A stretch of 64,000 nt of DNA from Mesorhabditis belari (Eukaryota; Nematoda; Chromadorea; Rhabditida; Rhabditidae): contig CAUEEP010000913.1 of the NCBI GenBank assembly GCA_958450365.1, positions 973,001 through 1,037,000 on the forward strand, read 5' to 3'. The stretch's first letter is position 1. Each line of letters begins with the position of its first letter. This document shows, one piece after another, positions 1-11,212 of this stretch. The position numbers were made by a program, and so were the translations under genes. A model generated the notes under the pieces. The model was given only the letters and a program-made list of their open reading frames with translations, made no database searches and was not told the DNA's origin.

Positions 1-187
1 TCTAGGTAATTTGAGGGCGTAGAATTCAAATTCGCTCACCCTTTTTTTCTTTTACTTATAACTTTGTCAAATTTCAACAGATTTAGATGTTTTAGTACCA
101 ATCGATTCAGAATGTAATTCTGCGTTTATTGTTACAAAAAACCATCTATCTGTTGACATTTGACAAAGTTATAAGCAAAAGAAAAAG
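1..187. repeat. Palindromic repeat (GCTCACC family), copy 1
   Basis: Bases 37-187 form an inverted repeat: GCTCACCC, then an arm with TTATAACTTTGTCAAAT, and the complementary arm ATTTGACAAAGTTATAA ending in GAGCGG. A second copy lies at 52790-52970. The first 36 bases match the centre of the 8-bp-TSD palindrome family (TCTAGGTAATTTGAGGGCGT), so this copy appears to be inserted in, or rearranged with, an older member of that family. It has no coding capacity. Confidence 0.7.
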
Positions 188-189
188 TG

Positions 190-1003
190 AGCGGTGAGCC
201 CTTTTTCCGCACTTAGCCCATTAGCGCACCTTTTTTCGCGTTTTAAAAAGCTCTAAAAGCTAATATTAACCAATTTCTATTCCAAAAGTTGTTTTTCTAG
301 GTAATCTTAGGGCGTAGAATCGAAATTTTATATTATATTCATACTTTATTCAGGACATGAAATAAAGCGTAATCAGTCAGACAATACACAAATCTACACA
401 TAAATACATAGAGAAAGATGAGATATTTTACTCGGCGATGTGGAGGCGGGGAGAAAAGAAGATAGATAGAAGATAGGCTTCTTGCTTTAATAACCTCAGG
501 CCATGAATGGGCCAACCCAGTGGAAGAGTGAACTCCGCTAGAGAAGGGATCTCTAGTCAGCTCTAGAGAAGAGACCTCTAGTCTGGGCGCACGGGCTAGG
601 GAAGAGAACCCTAGGGGGGCCGAACCCCACACCCTCAGTTTGGAAGTGAGGACTTAACCAATACACCATGAGGGCCCCTAATTTTGACATAACAGAGCGT
701 GTGGAACCAATTTGAAAGACAGATTTAGATCTGAAAGACAGGCTAGATCAAATTACAGAAAATTGTCGATTTTTCTCTTTGTATAACTCCGTCCGTTCGC
801 TTCCACAAGCTCTGATATGCCAAAATCTCGATTCTACACCCTCAAATTACCTAGAAAAACAACTTTTGGAATAGAAATTGGTTAATATTAGCTTTTAGAG
901 CTTTTTTAAAACGCGAAAAATGGTGCGCTAATGGGCAAGGTGCGGAAAAAAGGGTGCGCAAATGTCCGGGTGCGCAAAAAAAAGGTATCATTTGTCTCAC
1001 TCC
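190..1003. mobile_element. Palindromic 8-bp-TSD-type element, interrupted by a SINE
   Basis: The arm at 195-335 (TTAGCCCATTAGCGCACC, then GCTAATATTAACCAATTTC) is the reverse complement of 840-960. The right end at 975-1003 reads as a diverged form of the family terminus (TTTGTCTCACTCCC). The SINE at about 336-690 splits the element near its centre. The left terminus is missing or replaced by the repeat at 1-187. Intact relatives are at 25801-26300 and 29562-30049. Confidence 0.7.
336..690 (-). mobile_element. tRNA-derived SINE
   Basis: Read on the minus strand, the element starts near 690 with a tRNA-like head: box A TGGTGTATTGGTTAAG, an anticodon-type stem CCTCA/TGAGG and box B GGGGTTCGGCCCC. 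It ends near 340 with an AATAAAGTATGAATATAAT tail. The T-arm and polymerase III boxes are recognisable, but the cloverleaf is not intact enough to call a working tRNA gene. It sits inside a palindromic element, so it inserted later than that element. Confidence 0.65.
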
Positions 1004-1004
1004 C

Positions 1005-1593
1005 AATTAATGAAATGGTGTGTGTGTGTGTGTGTGTGTTTTGTTTTTTCACTGGCTGAAAATAACAACCCATCTACACTTTCCCCTCCATTCAGAACCC
1101 CCAGCCCTTGTTTACAATTTTTCTCACTTTCTCCACCCATTTTTTTCCTTTTTTCTTTTTTTTCTTCCCCTTTTTCTTTCTTTTCTCACTCAAAATGAAG
1201 AATTTCGATCATTTGGTGGGTTTTCCGAGAAATCCCTCAACGAAATTAATAAATCTATTGATTTGTTCAAAAATTTTTACCTTTTTGCTTGAAATTTGTT
1301 TAAATTTTTTACGGTTCAAATTTTTGACCAACTTGTAACCCGATTTTAGATAGATTTTTGTTAATAAATTTTGATGAAAGAAATAGTTTCTGAAAGTTAA
1401 CGTTCTAAGCTTTCTAAATCTTATTAAATTTTTCTGATCTGACAAGTTTAAGGTGCTTAAAAATGAGCTGCAAGTTGGCCAAAAAAAAATTGGCTCTAGA
1501 TGATAGTCGCTTGCCCCCGCCGTTTTGAACAAAATGAAGCTTCGAAAAGCTAAAATAGGCGATGTGTGGGAGGGTTTTTGAGAGGGGAAAAGG
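1005..1593. other. Non-coding, low complexity
   Basis: This stretch holds a (GT)n run at about 1018-1039, a pyrimidine-rich tract at 1080-1190 and AT-rich sequence. The short open frames are products of the low-complexity tracts. I see no gene. Confidence 0.6.
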
Positions 1594-1862
1594 GGTAGGC
1601 TAATTTCCGCAATTTTTTTTGCGCAACAGGGTCATTTGCGCAACTGTTTCGTGTGCGCAACTCGCCATAACTTTCTTCTAAGTGGACCAATCTTTATGAT
1701 TTTAATTTCATTCTGTAGATCACAATAAGTGCAACAAAATGAAACCAAAATCATAAAGATTGGCTCACTTAGAAGAAAGTTATGGCACTTAAAAATGAGC
1801 TGCAAGTTGGCCAAAAAAAATTGACTCTAGATTGGCTCTAGATTGCTTGCCCCCGCCGTTAA
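1594..1862. repeat. Palindromic repeat (CATAACTTTCTTCTAAGT family), copy 1
   Basis: CATAACTTTCTTCTAAGTGG at about 1668 is mirrored by CACTTAGAAGAAAGTTATGG at about 1766. The left flank has GGTAGGCTAATTTCCGC and GCGCAAC units, as in the larger copy at 37023-37447. A third palindrome lies at 42850-42975. Confidence 0.7.
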
Positions 1863-2229
1863 CCGTAAAGATTCTTTAGTTATTATGTTATTATATTATT
1901 AGTTTTAAAATATTAGTTTTATTATATTCTAAAAAGATCAAAACTTAAACTTTTGTTGTTTATTTTGGAAATTCAAATTTTCACAACAAATTTTTCTTTT
2001 TGTCTAAATTTCGTCTTAAGTGGTGAGTTTTTTTTAAAAATCGAGTAGTTACGTTGTGAAATTCTCAATCTTTCATCTCTAAGCTTGTTGAAATCCGCTA
2101 TTTCTCCGCTTAAACGATTCAATTAGATCTGTAAATGGTATTGTTTTTTTTCTTTCAATTAATTGCAAACGGTGTTATTTAAATTTTTTTTGTCTTGCGA
2201 ATCTTTTTGTTACGCTTTATTACTGAAAG
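1863..2229. other. AT-rich non-coding DNA
   Basis: Nothing recognisable is seen beyond AT-rich sequence and T-runs. Confidence 0.5.
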
Positions 2230-2269
2230 TACAGTCGACTCTCTCTATAACGGAACTCTATATAATGTA

Positions 2270-2790
2270 TACCAGGGTTACCGGTGATTTTATTTTGTGA
2301 CCGGTGACCTAGGGAATATTCTATCGTTTGTGAGGATGGGACGATGTAGGGACGATGTAGGAGACGATGAAGGAGAGGATGTAGGAGATGATGAAGGAGA
2401 TGATGTAGGAGAGGATGTAGGAGAGGATGAAGGAGAGGATGTTGGAGACGATGAAGGAGAGGATGAAGGAGATGATGTAGGAGAGGATGTAGGAGAGGAT
2501 GTAGGAGGAGAAGGCTACCCGCTTTATATGAGCTTGCGCCTTAAACAAGTCTACTCATTTGGATCCCTGGTTATCCCAAGCCCGAGGGGAGGAGACCTAG
2601 GGGGACCGGTCTTGGGAACCACTTCACCACTTCACCTACAGCACTCGATTCAGCGAAGATATCCCTGACTCATCTGCTGGATTCGCATCAGAGACTAACC
2701 GAGCCAGAGACAACGTTGCTTAACTTGGCAGATCTGACGGGATACCATGTATTCAACGTGACGAGGCCGTAGCATAGCGGAATGAAATTC
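2270..2790 (-). mobile_element. 5S rRNA-derived SINE, copy 1
   Basis: Read on the minus strand from about 2775, the sequence follows a nematode 5S rRNA: GGCCTCGTCACGTTGAATAC, then ATCCCGTCAGATCTGCCAAG, TTAAGCAACGTTG, GGTTAGTCTCTG, and a C-box-like GATGAGTCAGGGATATC near 2650. A non-5S body follows, and then an AATAAA...CACCGGTAACC...GGTATA end at about 2270. The second copy at 13352-13690 shares the head, short body blocks and the 3' end. This is the layout of SINE3-type elements. It could alternatively be a 5S pseudogene with coincidental flanks, but the shared tail argues against that. Confidence 0.65.
2334..2510. repeat. GA-rich minisatellite
   Basis: Imperfect units of about 12 bp, such as GATGTAGGAGAG and GATGAAGGAGAG, are repeated about 14 times. 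They give Asp/Glu/Gly-rich open frames of no biological meaning. The array lies within the body of the 5S-like SINE. Confidence 0.85.
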
Positions 2791-2936
2791 TGGTCCCGGT
2801 CGACGCTAAGCTATTTATAACGGAAAGCTCTATAGCTCTTTTTTGGCCGCTTCCATTCCTTTATAGAGAGAGTCGACTGTATCTATTATTATTACTATCA
2901 TAAATGTTAACGCTCAGCTACCTTTCTTTAAAACTA

Positions 2937-3225
2937 CCGTAAATCCTGTAATCAGTACCCCACCCTCCTCGTACAGTCGCGTAGTCACAAAAGTTTTTTA
3001 GTATTTCGTTTTTTTGAAAGCGCCCGTACTTTCAAAAAATGCGTCTTTGGTATCAAAAAAATAGCTGAAATTCAGGGCTATTTTTTGATACCAAAGCGCG
3101 CATTGTAGCATAAACCAGTGTCGAGAAAAACTCGTTCAAAGCTAGACTACACAACACTCCGCACCGTCATTATGCGTTCTTTTCGATGATCGATATCGGG
3201 TGGGGTCCAATTACAGTATTTACGG
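2937..3225. mobile_element. 270-bp TA-flanked MITE family, copy 1
   Basis: The ends read CCGTAAATCCTGTAATCAGT (left) and CAGTATTTACGG (right), with TA on each side. The interior contains a second hairpin, in which TGGTATCAAAAAAATAGC is mirrored by GCTATTTTTTGATACCA. Other copies are at 13909, 38043 and 60652. Confidence 0.8.
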
Positions 3226-4254
3226 TAGGTGAGTTGTTTAAAAATTGAAATTCAAATGTTTCAAACTAAAGGAAATGCAAAATGAAATACGATTATTTAA
3301 AATTTTGAAAACTTTAAAAAATCGAATCTTTTTTCTTAAAAGTTTACAATTTTAAAGTCTAAAAATGCTTTTTAAAAATGAAAAAGACAAAATTTTGAAT
3401 TATTTTTGCAAATTCGTTTATTGTTTTCGTTCTTTTCGATAATCGATATTGAAAATATTTTTGTTTGAAAATATTTGAGTTTTGAGTGCTCTTTTTATTT
3501 CCCTTTTTTTTTTAAAAAAGGGATTTCTAATGTGATAAGAATGTACGTATTTGCTATCAATGTCTCCAAATTTTCATCAATATTTTTTCGCAAAACTCTG
3601 TCATCACCACTAAACTAAAAAGAGTAAAAAAAAGTTTGAGTGGAAATGTTTTGGGAAAAAAAAAGCGAAAGAATCTTTTCGCTGATATCACCCAAAGCGG
3701 TCGATTAACTTTGCTTTTTGGAAAAAGAATTCTCTTGAATCTTGAATCTCTTGAAATGTAAAATGTTTCAAAGAAAACTTTAAAATGGAAAAAGTCTAGG
3801 GTGAGAAAAGAGGGAAATTTTTGAAAATTGTGAAAAATTTGGAACTTTTTCGGAATTAGCTGCAATTTTGGTGAAGAAAAGGGGAGAAATGAGAGAATTG
3901 AGTTGGAATTCATCATTCAATCATTTCATCATTTCATTAATTCGTAAATTTATGGCATAAAGCTTTTTACTTTGAAACTTTAATCTTTGTACTGCCCTAA
4001 TATTCGTAAAGAATTTTTTTTGGTGTTTCAACGCTGATCCGAAGAACAGAAACTGAAATTTATCTATCTTTCTCTTTCTCTTTCTCTTTATCTTTTGGAC
4101 TGTTTGTAACTCAACTTCTTACCGCTTTGATTCGTAAATTTATGGCATAAAGCTGTTTGCTTTGAAACTTTAATCTTTAAACCCGGCTTCTTGCTACAAT
4201 TGCTTACTTCCAAATCATAAAAGTGAAGGAATTGAACAAAAAGTAGACTTCTGG
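3226..4254. other. Non-coding DNA with a 50-bp direct duplication
   Basis: The sequence is AT-rich. The segment at about 3942-3995 (ATTCGTAAATTTATGGCATA...TTAATCTTT) recurs at 4131-4184. No coding frame resembles a protein. Confidence 0.5.
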
Positions 4255-4412
4255 AGAGGGGATTGAATCTCTCTAAATACGATTCCTTATCCCTCCAATT
4301 TGGTTTCTTATCCCTCCAATTTGGTTTCTTATCTCTCCAATTTGGTTCCTTATCTCTTTAAATACGGTCGCTTTACGAGCAATTGCTCTAACCACTGAGC
4401 TATCCGGTACCT
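4255..4412 (-). mobile_element. tRNA-derived SINE with an internal minisatellite
   Basis: On the minus strand the head reads GGATAGCTCAGTGGTTAGAG, a near-perfect box A and D arm. A TGCTCGTAAAGC stem-loop follows, giving a CGT anticodon-like triplet. Before the T-arm remnant (GATTCAATCCCC), four units of about 21 bp (AGAGATAAGGAACCAAATT-like) are inserted. The tail is CTCTCCAGAAGTCTACTTTT. The fragment at 5105-5175 has the same T-arm and tail without the expansion. Confidence 0.65.
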
Positions 4413-5099
4413 TAACTTACCAAGAGAAAGAAAGAAAGATATGGGGGGAAGAAGGGAAGAAGAAAGAAAGATGGAAATACCTAGAGCTAATCCCTAGGCT
4501 AACTTTGCTTTGCTTTGTTGGGTTTTGCTTGACTGGTCATTACCAGTCTTGACTGGTCTTGGGCATTTTCCTTGAAACTATACCCTTTTAAAAGTCACAT
4601 TCGATTTTTGCTCTGGCATTCGTAAAAGTTTTGGTGTTCAAAAGCTAACGGATCACATGACACCTAAAGCCGTTAGTCATATCTTGAAACCTTTCTAAAC
4701 GTACAGGCGTTTGCATCAACTTTTAAATTTTATTCTGTTCAATTATATTCCATCCTTGTTACTTTAAGGCTGATGAGTAGACTGGGGAGCTTTATTGCAA
4801 AAATGAATCTAGAGTGAGGTGAATCTAGAGATGATTTTCCAGATCAAATCAAACTTAGGCCGTTGGCTTCTGCCAGTCATTGACTTTTAGCTCTTTCGAC
4901 CAACATTAGTTGATTATTGTTGCATTTCAATACTTTTTTTTATCTGATTGATTGCCTTCCCACATTACTCACATGTCAGTGTTGAAACTTTATCTTTATC
5001 CATCTAATAAAATGTAGATTAGATAAGTCAGATTCTATTGCTTCTTGTTCTAAGTTCTAAGTCTTGTTCTAAGCCACATTTGGCCTGTTTTCGAACAAG

Positions 5100-5178
5100 G
5101 AATTGAACAAAAAAGTAGATTTCTAGAGAGGGGATTGAACCCTCGACCTTTTGCTTTCCGGTCGCCTGTTTTGTTTTC
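5100..5178 (-). mobile_element. tRNA-derived SINE fragment
   Basis: On the minus strand, GGCGACCGGAAAGC, then GTCGAGGGTTCAATCCCC, then CTCTAGAAATCTACTTTTT are the T-arm (box B GGTTCAATCC) and tail of the SINE seen at 4255-4412. The box A half is missing. Confidence 0.6.
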
Positions 5179-7040
5179 TACTACTAAAAATAGTAGAAAG
5201 TTTGAAGTACCAAAAAAAAGGCTATGTTTCAATGGAAAGGTTAATGTTAATTAATGTTTTATGTTTCAATACAAGCTGAAAATGGAATTTTATGGTATAA
5301 TGATCAGTTTGTGTAAAAAGCAAAGAAAGAATCAAATCTGTATTAATGTATTTGGTACTAATCTCAGTAGGAGATACTATTAATGTATCTGGTACTAATC
5401 TCAATAGCAGATAATTCCAATAACTTCTAGATATCTTCTAGCCAAATAGCACTAGATCATATGTGTTAAATTGAATGAAATCGAGGGTATTTGTGTGTCG
5501 TTTTGAGAGATCCAATCACCCGATAACACTCTCCCGTTCCTTTTCCTTTCTTTTCTTTCAATTCACCAGCCGATCTCCTTTTCTTTTCTTTCATCTCCAA
5601 ATATTCAAATCCACTAAATATCATATTGATTTTTCATTGTACATTTGCTAAATCTTTTATTTATGCAAGAAATATATATTGATGTTTTGATCTATATAAT
5701 TTCTTGTGAGACCGTGTCTCGGTGTGGTTCAATGGTTCTCGGTGTGGCCTTCTTGAAAACGCACAATTTATCCAACTTTCCCTTATTAGGGCAACTTCGC
5801 TCAAACTGGAGCAACTTGGCACTATCACAATTAAATCAACACTTGAATTCACAGTCAAAAAAAAGGATGATCAAAAAGCCAAAAAAGGAGAGAACAACAA
5901 ACTCACTCAAAAGCAAAGCTTAAATAATGGCTTTTTTTATGTATACAAGCTACAACAAACGGACAGCTGAATATCATCTAGTGACTGATTACGGTAGTTT
6001 ATCCATCAACTTTGAATTTTAACTTGTGTATTGAATTTTTGACTAACTGCAGAGCAGTGGCAATTCGCCACAATTTAGAATACCTCCAAGAACCCACAAG
6101 AATTGCCAGCTTTTTTTTCAGCTTTTGGAGCCATTCATTTTATTGTGTCTACCAATTGAAAATCGGATTTAATCGGTTTAAATTTTTCGATACAAATTTG
6201 AAACTTGTTAGTCTATTTTTAAATTTAAAAAAAACTACGTGACATGCTTAATGAAATTTTAAAAAAAGTAAATATAAAGTTTGTTAATTTCATCGGCGAA
6301 CGATCAGCTTTCACAGCTGAAATGAACTCTCTTGCAGATAAAATATTTGCTTTTTGGTGGTGGAAGAGGAGCTTTCAAAAAAAAAAAGAGAAAAAACGGC
6401 TGCTTTTTTTTTTCAAAAGAGATCAACTTTGCAGCCTTTTTCCTTCTTCTTTGCTTCAAAAAAAAAAACCTTTTTCTTCTCGGAGCGCAGAATTCTTGAT
6501 GTCTGTGTGTGTTTGTGTGTGTTTTCGGCGGTTGCACACACCTTTGACACTCAAATTCTTTTTGTGAGACTTGTAGCTTTGCTTTTGCTTTAAAAATAGG
6601 CTACTCGAGTTGAGAATAAAAGCATTTTTGCTCAATAGGTTACTCTCTCAATAGGTTACTCGAGCTCAATAGGTTATAGGTTAATAAAAGCTCAATGGGT
6701 TACTCGAGTTGAGAATAAAAGGATTTTTGACTCAAAAATCTTTTTATTCATTTGATTTCTAGATTAATATGGAAATTTATTGATTTGATTGATTTTTTGA
6801 TTGACATTTGATTGTTTTTAATTAATTTAAATCCTTCACTTTGAAACTCGACTTTATCTTGAAAGGCTTATAAGGCTTATAAGGCTCGACTTTATCTTGA
6901 AAGGCTTTTTTTAATGTTTACTTTTATCATAAACAATGTTAGAACAATTATATGAGCTTTAAATATAAATCTCAATTCGAAAATAGAGATTACAGTTGAA
7001 GTTGCTTTGAAAATTTTACTTAAAACATTAAAAAAAGCCT
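5179..7040. other. Non-coding DNA
   Basis: The sequence is AT-rich. It contains a short TTACTCGAGTTGAGAATAAA duplication at 6600-6720 and a GT-rich tract at about 6500-6540. The open frames here are low complexity. I see no gene. Confidence 0.5.
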
Positions 7041-7044
7041 TTAT

Positions 7045-7256
7045 GGAACTTGCTCCCAAACGACATACGAGAAATTCAGTCGCTTTTCATATTCAAGAAA
7101 CGTATCGATGCTTTAGATCTAGTGGCTCTTTGCCGTAAGTAATTGGCTTATTGATTTCAGTATGTATTGTATGATTAAGTATCACTGTGCATTTCTCTAT
7201 GATTTCTTTCACTTTATCGTTTGAATAAAGTATTATTATTATTATTATTATTATTA
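7045..7256 (+). mobile_element. 5'-truncated LINE, 3' end
   Basis: From about 7047 the + strand encodes WNLLPNDIREIQSLFIFKKR, then IDALDLVALCRK and a stop. This is the LWN.LP..IR...S...FK pattern found at the C-terminus of many LINE reverse-transcriptase proteins. The 3' end carries AATAAAG followed by (TTA)n, the short simple-repeat tail typical of several non-LTR clades. A second copy on the opposite strand at 52976-53215 extends a little further upstream. Nothing of the reverse transcriptase core remains. Confidence 0.7.
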
Positions 7257-7394
7257 AAACATCTTTTGTAATTCTTTTTTATCCAACAAATTAATCACGT
7301 TGATAATTGAAATTTTTCTTTTCTTTTTAAACTTGTAAACCTTTAAAAACTTTGCTGAAGACGTCTTTTTCTTGAATTTAGTTTTCGAAAGTTA

Positions 7395-7785
7395 AACCTA
7401 TCACTACTCACAAACGCCAACCAACTCACCAACCCACCAACACCAACCAGCGGTCACCAACACCAACCAACAGTCACAAACGCCAACCAACTCACCAACT
7501 CACAAACGCCAACCAACCCACCAACACCAACCAGCAGTCACAAACGCAACCAACTCACCAACTCATCAACGCCAACCAACCCACCAACACCAACCAGCAG
7601 TCACCAACACCAACCAACAGTCACAAACGCAACCAACTCACCAACTCATCAACGCCAACCAACCCACCAACACCAACCAGCAGTCACCAACACCAACCAA
7701 CAGTCACAAACGCCAACCAACAGTCACAAACGCCAACCAACCCACCAACACCAACCAGCAGTCACCAACACCAACAGTCACCAAC
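7395..7785. repeat. CACCAAC-rich minisatellite
   Basis: Higher-order repeats are built from CACCAACACCAACCA, CAGTCACAAACGCCAACC and ACTCACCAACTCA blocks. Copies are near-identical over about 390 bp. The units abut without spacers, so this is not a CRISPR array. Confidence 0.85.
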
Positions 7786-8990
7786 TTTGAAGATATCAAG
7801 GGATTCTTTGAAATCCCTTGATATCATCACATCACGTCAATATCAAATCTCCTTTTTTTTCTTTTCTCAAAAAGGTCTTCAGGGCCCCAACCGCCTATCG
7901 ATCAAAGTGAGGCAAAGGGGCAGACTGGACTCGGCCCAGCCCCTGCCTTTTTTGAGACCTCAGCGTCCCCCCCCTCACCCCTTCACCCCTTCTCCTTTTC
8001 TCACTCAATTCACTCATTGACGTCTTCTTTTTCCTTCTTTTCCCTTCTCTTTCATCTTCCCATTTTTTCATCTCTTTACATCTCTTTGTGTTTGAACTTT
8101 TTCCCCCTTCTGAATTCTTTGAAAATATCTTTCTCCACACTCAATTTCCCCGGGAAAACGATCCTTTTTCTGCCTTGATTTGAAACATTCGAGGTGTTTT
8201 TCTCTTTGAGAAGTGGGCACTAGAAATTACTCTTTTTATCTTTTCTTTAGTCATTGAAAGTTTGAACATTCAAAATAGGCTACTTTGGAACTTTGATTTA
8301 AATTTTTGATCCTTTATTAGCTTGCTATCTGATTTTGCTTTCCTTGATTGATTTGCTATTTTGCTATCCTTGATTAGTTATCTCATTTTGAATACTTTTT
8401 AAGCTGTTTTTAAGTCGTTTTTTAAGTAAATCATTTGAATTTTTGATCTAGAATTGAACATTTTTGTATGTAAGAACTTTCTCTGTTGTCATCTATCACA
8501 CTATTCCCCATACTGACCTATTAAAAATTAAATAAACCTTGGAAAATCAAGTTTGGAAGAACCATAAAACGAGAATCATTGATAGAAATGTTTTTTTTTT
8601 CAATATGCTGATTCATTTATTTCACTATTCTGCTTATCTTTCTCTTTCTTTGATTAAACTTTAGAAAAGTCGGAGATTTTTGTCTTTAATTAATCAATTT
8701 CAGTGCATTTTGGTCCTAATTACAATGAAATACCAAATCTTTTTTCTGCTTTAATTATACAATTGCAGATTCGAAATCAGCGTCAAAAAGCGCATCCGAT
8801 AGGCTATTTCCCGAGTCAAAAAGTGGCTTTTACATTCCCCGTTGACAACATTCCCCTAGTTAGAAACGATATGCACATTCTAACCAAATTCTAACCAAAT
8901 TGAAACTTATCTTCCTACTTTCCTTTGAATCTCATTTCTAACTTTAAATTCAGCTTCTCAATTCGCTTACTCAATAAGATATTGAATATA
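7786..8990. other. Non-coding DNA, possible upstream region
   Basis: This stretch has a pyrimidine-rich tract at 7960-8130 and AT-rich sequence. An open stretch at 8703-8893 follows a TTTCAG, but I find no family resemblance and no frame-consistent link to the gene downstream. A 5' exon of the saeg-1-like gene here cannot be excluded. Confidence 0.4.
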
Positions 8991-9510
8991 TTGGGTTGGG
9001 GAGAATGAGTCGGCGCCAAACTTTAAAGGGACTTTTTGCACACATAAAGCCTTCTTTAAACATACGTTTGGTTTCATCAAAAGGATCCACTATTTCTCTA
9101 CAAAATCACTTTTGAGAGATTCCACAAAGCTTTTCTTTCGTGGAGTTTATGAACTTCCAAACGCAGCTGGTTAAAATGGCAAAGAGTCCGACTCATCATT
9201 TGAACAGTTTCTTTCACATAAACCTTCTTTGGTGTTTATATAAAAAAGATAGAGCACATTCAATTACTTAAGTTGCCAAATTTGCAGGAAGATCCCACCA
9301 ATGGTTTTTTCTAGATCACAGTTTGTAGTTTTTGTGAAAAAATGGCTTTTTCTTGAGCGGAGGGGCTGTTTGAATTTTCTTTTAAATGTCATTTTGTAGA
9401 GAATTAGTTAACCATTCTACTGATATCAAACGCATATTATTTGACGAAGTCGAATAGAAGTTTTAGACATTTTTTTCATTTTCGGCGCCGACTCATTCTC
9501 CCCAACCCAA
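8991..9510. mobile_element. 520-bp TA-flanked MITE, copy 1
   Basis: The ends are TTGGGTTGGGGAGAATGAGT and its inverse, each flanked by TA. The copy at 33863-34382 is also exactly 520 bp and almost identical. There is no transposase. Confidence 0.85.
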
Positions 9511-9512
9511 TA

Positions 9513-10950
9513 GTTACAGCAATTAATAACAGCTTTAAACTGTATTTTAACTATTTAAATATCGTGCATTTTAAACTATTAGATAAATACTTAAATATTA
9601 ACTCAGTAAGACATTTGGTTGCAATCTAATTGGTTTAAAAAAATGTAAGAACATTAACTCAATAAGAAATTTGGCGTCAACCTTGAAACTTAATATTTTC
9701 GTGCTACAAAAAGATCTTCATTGCTCTTTGTGAATGTTCATTACCTCGTTAGAGTCTCAAAAATTGAAAAACAATTCACGTTTGCGATTTTTGAACTATA
9801 CACCATTGAGCCATTTGAATTTTGTGGCCTTTTACAGGTCAATGTTTCAAAGTTGGGCATATGGTTCGATGTGCGTGAGCACCAATCACTTGAAACTATA
9901 TGATTGTCTCAAAAATCGATGGGCTATGAATTTTCTTTAAATCCTTTGTCTCAACTTGATCCTTCATTCAACTTTACCCGGGAAACTGATCTTTCCTAAG
10001 TGTGCGTTTCAAAAAACGCATTACTCGTGAGGAACACACTCTAGTGGAAACTGATCTTTCACAGATTGATTTTTCAAAGTTATTCAACATTTTCGATATC
10101 GCTTTAATCTAATTGGTTTTAAAAATTGATGAGCTTTTCATTTTCTTATTCTTAAATCCTTTGTTTCAACTTGATCTCAACAATTGTCACGAATCTTGCT
10201 TCCAAATCGTTCGAATATGTTTTTATTGCTTTCAAAACGCATAGCTTTTCAAATTTAACACACTCTAATTACTACTCTAATCTAACAAATTCTAAAATCT
10301 TGAAACTAAAACTCTACGCAACTTTCATTCTTTCATCACCCCATTTGTATACTTTCTTTTTTAATGCAAAATCACTTCAATCTTGATTCAAAATTGATTT
10401 CACTCAATTGGAAACAAATCCCCGTATTAAACTCTCTTTAAAATGTCATATTTTTGAAAAATAAAAAAGAAAGGTTTAAAATTCATGTCTAAAATCTAAA
10501 ACGACGAAATCCCGGCAATTATCACAAATTTCCGCTCGATTTTTTCCCTTTTTTCGCTCGAAACTCAGATTTCTCTGCATTCTATGTACTCAAAAATGAG
10601 ATGGGGGAAAAGGAAAGAAAAGAGGGGAAAAGAAAAAGAAAAAAGAAAAAAAATTGAAACGTGAGAAAAAGGGATCGGGGAATAGCCAGCCACCGTCCCC
10701 TCGTGGAGGAAAAAGATTCGAAAAAGAGAAAAATCGGGAAAGAAGTTTTGGGTTATGTCTGGGATAAAGAAAAAAAAGAACGAGTAAAGAAAAATCTCTT
10801 TTCTTTTCTCTGGAGGAATCTTTAGGCACAGATCTGACGGGAAGTTCTCGAACGTTTTCCCGAGAAACAGACAAACATAGCTATAAGGTCTAGGTTAAAG
10901 TAAAAATTATGTACTGTAAACATTTTGATATTTAGCTTGTGAGACTTGTG
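9513..10950. other. Non-coding DNA
   Basis: The sequence is AT-rich with a purine-rich tract at 10600-10760. No gene is recognisable on either strand. Confidence 0.5.
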
Positions 10951-10952
10951 AG

Positions 10953-11150
10953 ACCCCTTTTCCCATTGGCAATCCAACTTTAAGCTCAAATTTCTTGGTG
11001 TTGGGCTCTCCAATAGAAATAGTTTTTATACCAATCGACAGAGAAAGACTTGGCGCATCAAATGATACCAAGAATATTGAAATTGAAAAGCCCAACACCA
11101 AGATATTTGAGCTCAAAGTTAGATTGTCAATGGCAAAAAGGGGCGGGGCG
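10953..11150. repeat. Palindromic repeat
   Basis: The left arm, with TTTCCCATTGGCAATCCAAC and TTGGTGTTGGGCT, is mirrored by AGCCCAACACCAA and GATTGTCAATGGCAAAAAG in the right arm, about 195 bp overall. No terminal duplication was resolved. Confidence 0.65.
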
Positions 11151-11212
11151 CATTTCAAATGTCTGATAAACGTTTTTTTCTATCAATAAACTGTCCTTTC
11201 ACGGTTGATTTT

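Larger units (their letters stand above)
2232..2879. mobile_element. pogo-like inverted-repeat element carrying a SINE
   Basis: The terminal repeats CAGTCGACTCTCTCTATAA (left) and TTATAGAGAGAGTCGACTG (right) are exact inverses, flanked on both sides by TA. CAGTCGA...TATAACG ends are typical of pogo/Tigger-type Tc1/mariner elements. No transposase is present. Most of the interior is a 5S-like SINE with an expanded minisatellite. Confidence 0.8.

Noticed and set aside
2297..2668. Acidic Asp/Gly/Glu protein
   Set aside because: It is the translation of a GA-rich minisatellite and 5S-like SINE, with no splice or start context.
2640..2780. Functional 5S rRNA gene
   Set aside because: Many substitutions from nematode 5S and an extra segment within the C-box half; it continues into a SINE body.
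7395..7785. CRISPR-like regular array
   Set aside because: Units abut and merge without unique spacers, and the setting is a eukaryotic genome.
8703..8893. Coding exon after TTTCAG
   Set aside because: There is no domain, conservation or phase evidence. It is kept only as a possibility in the note on that interval.
10590..10874. 94-codon minus-strand frame
   Set aside because: It is a Phe-rich reading of a purine-rich tract, with no recognisable family.
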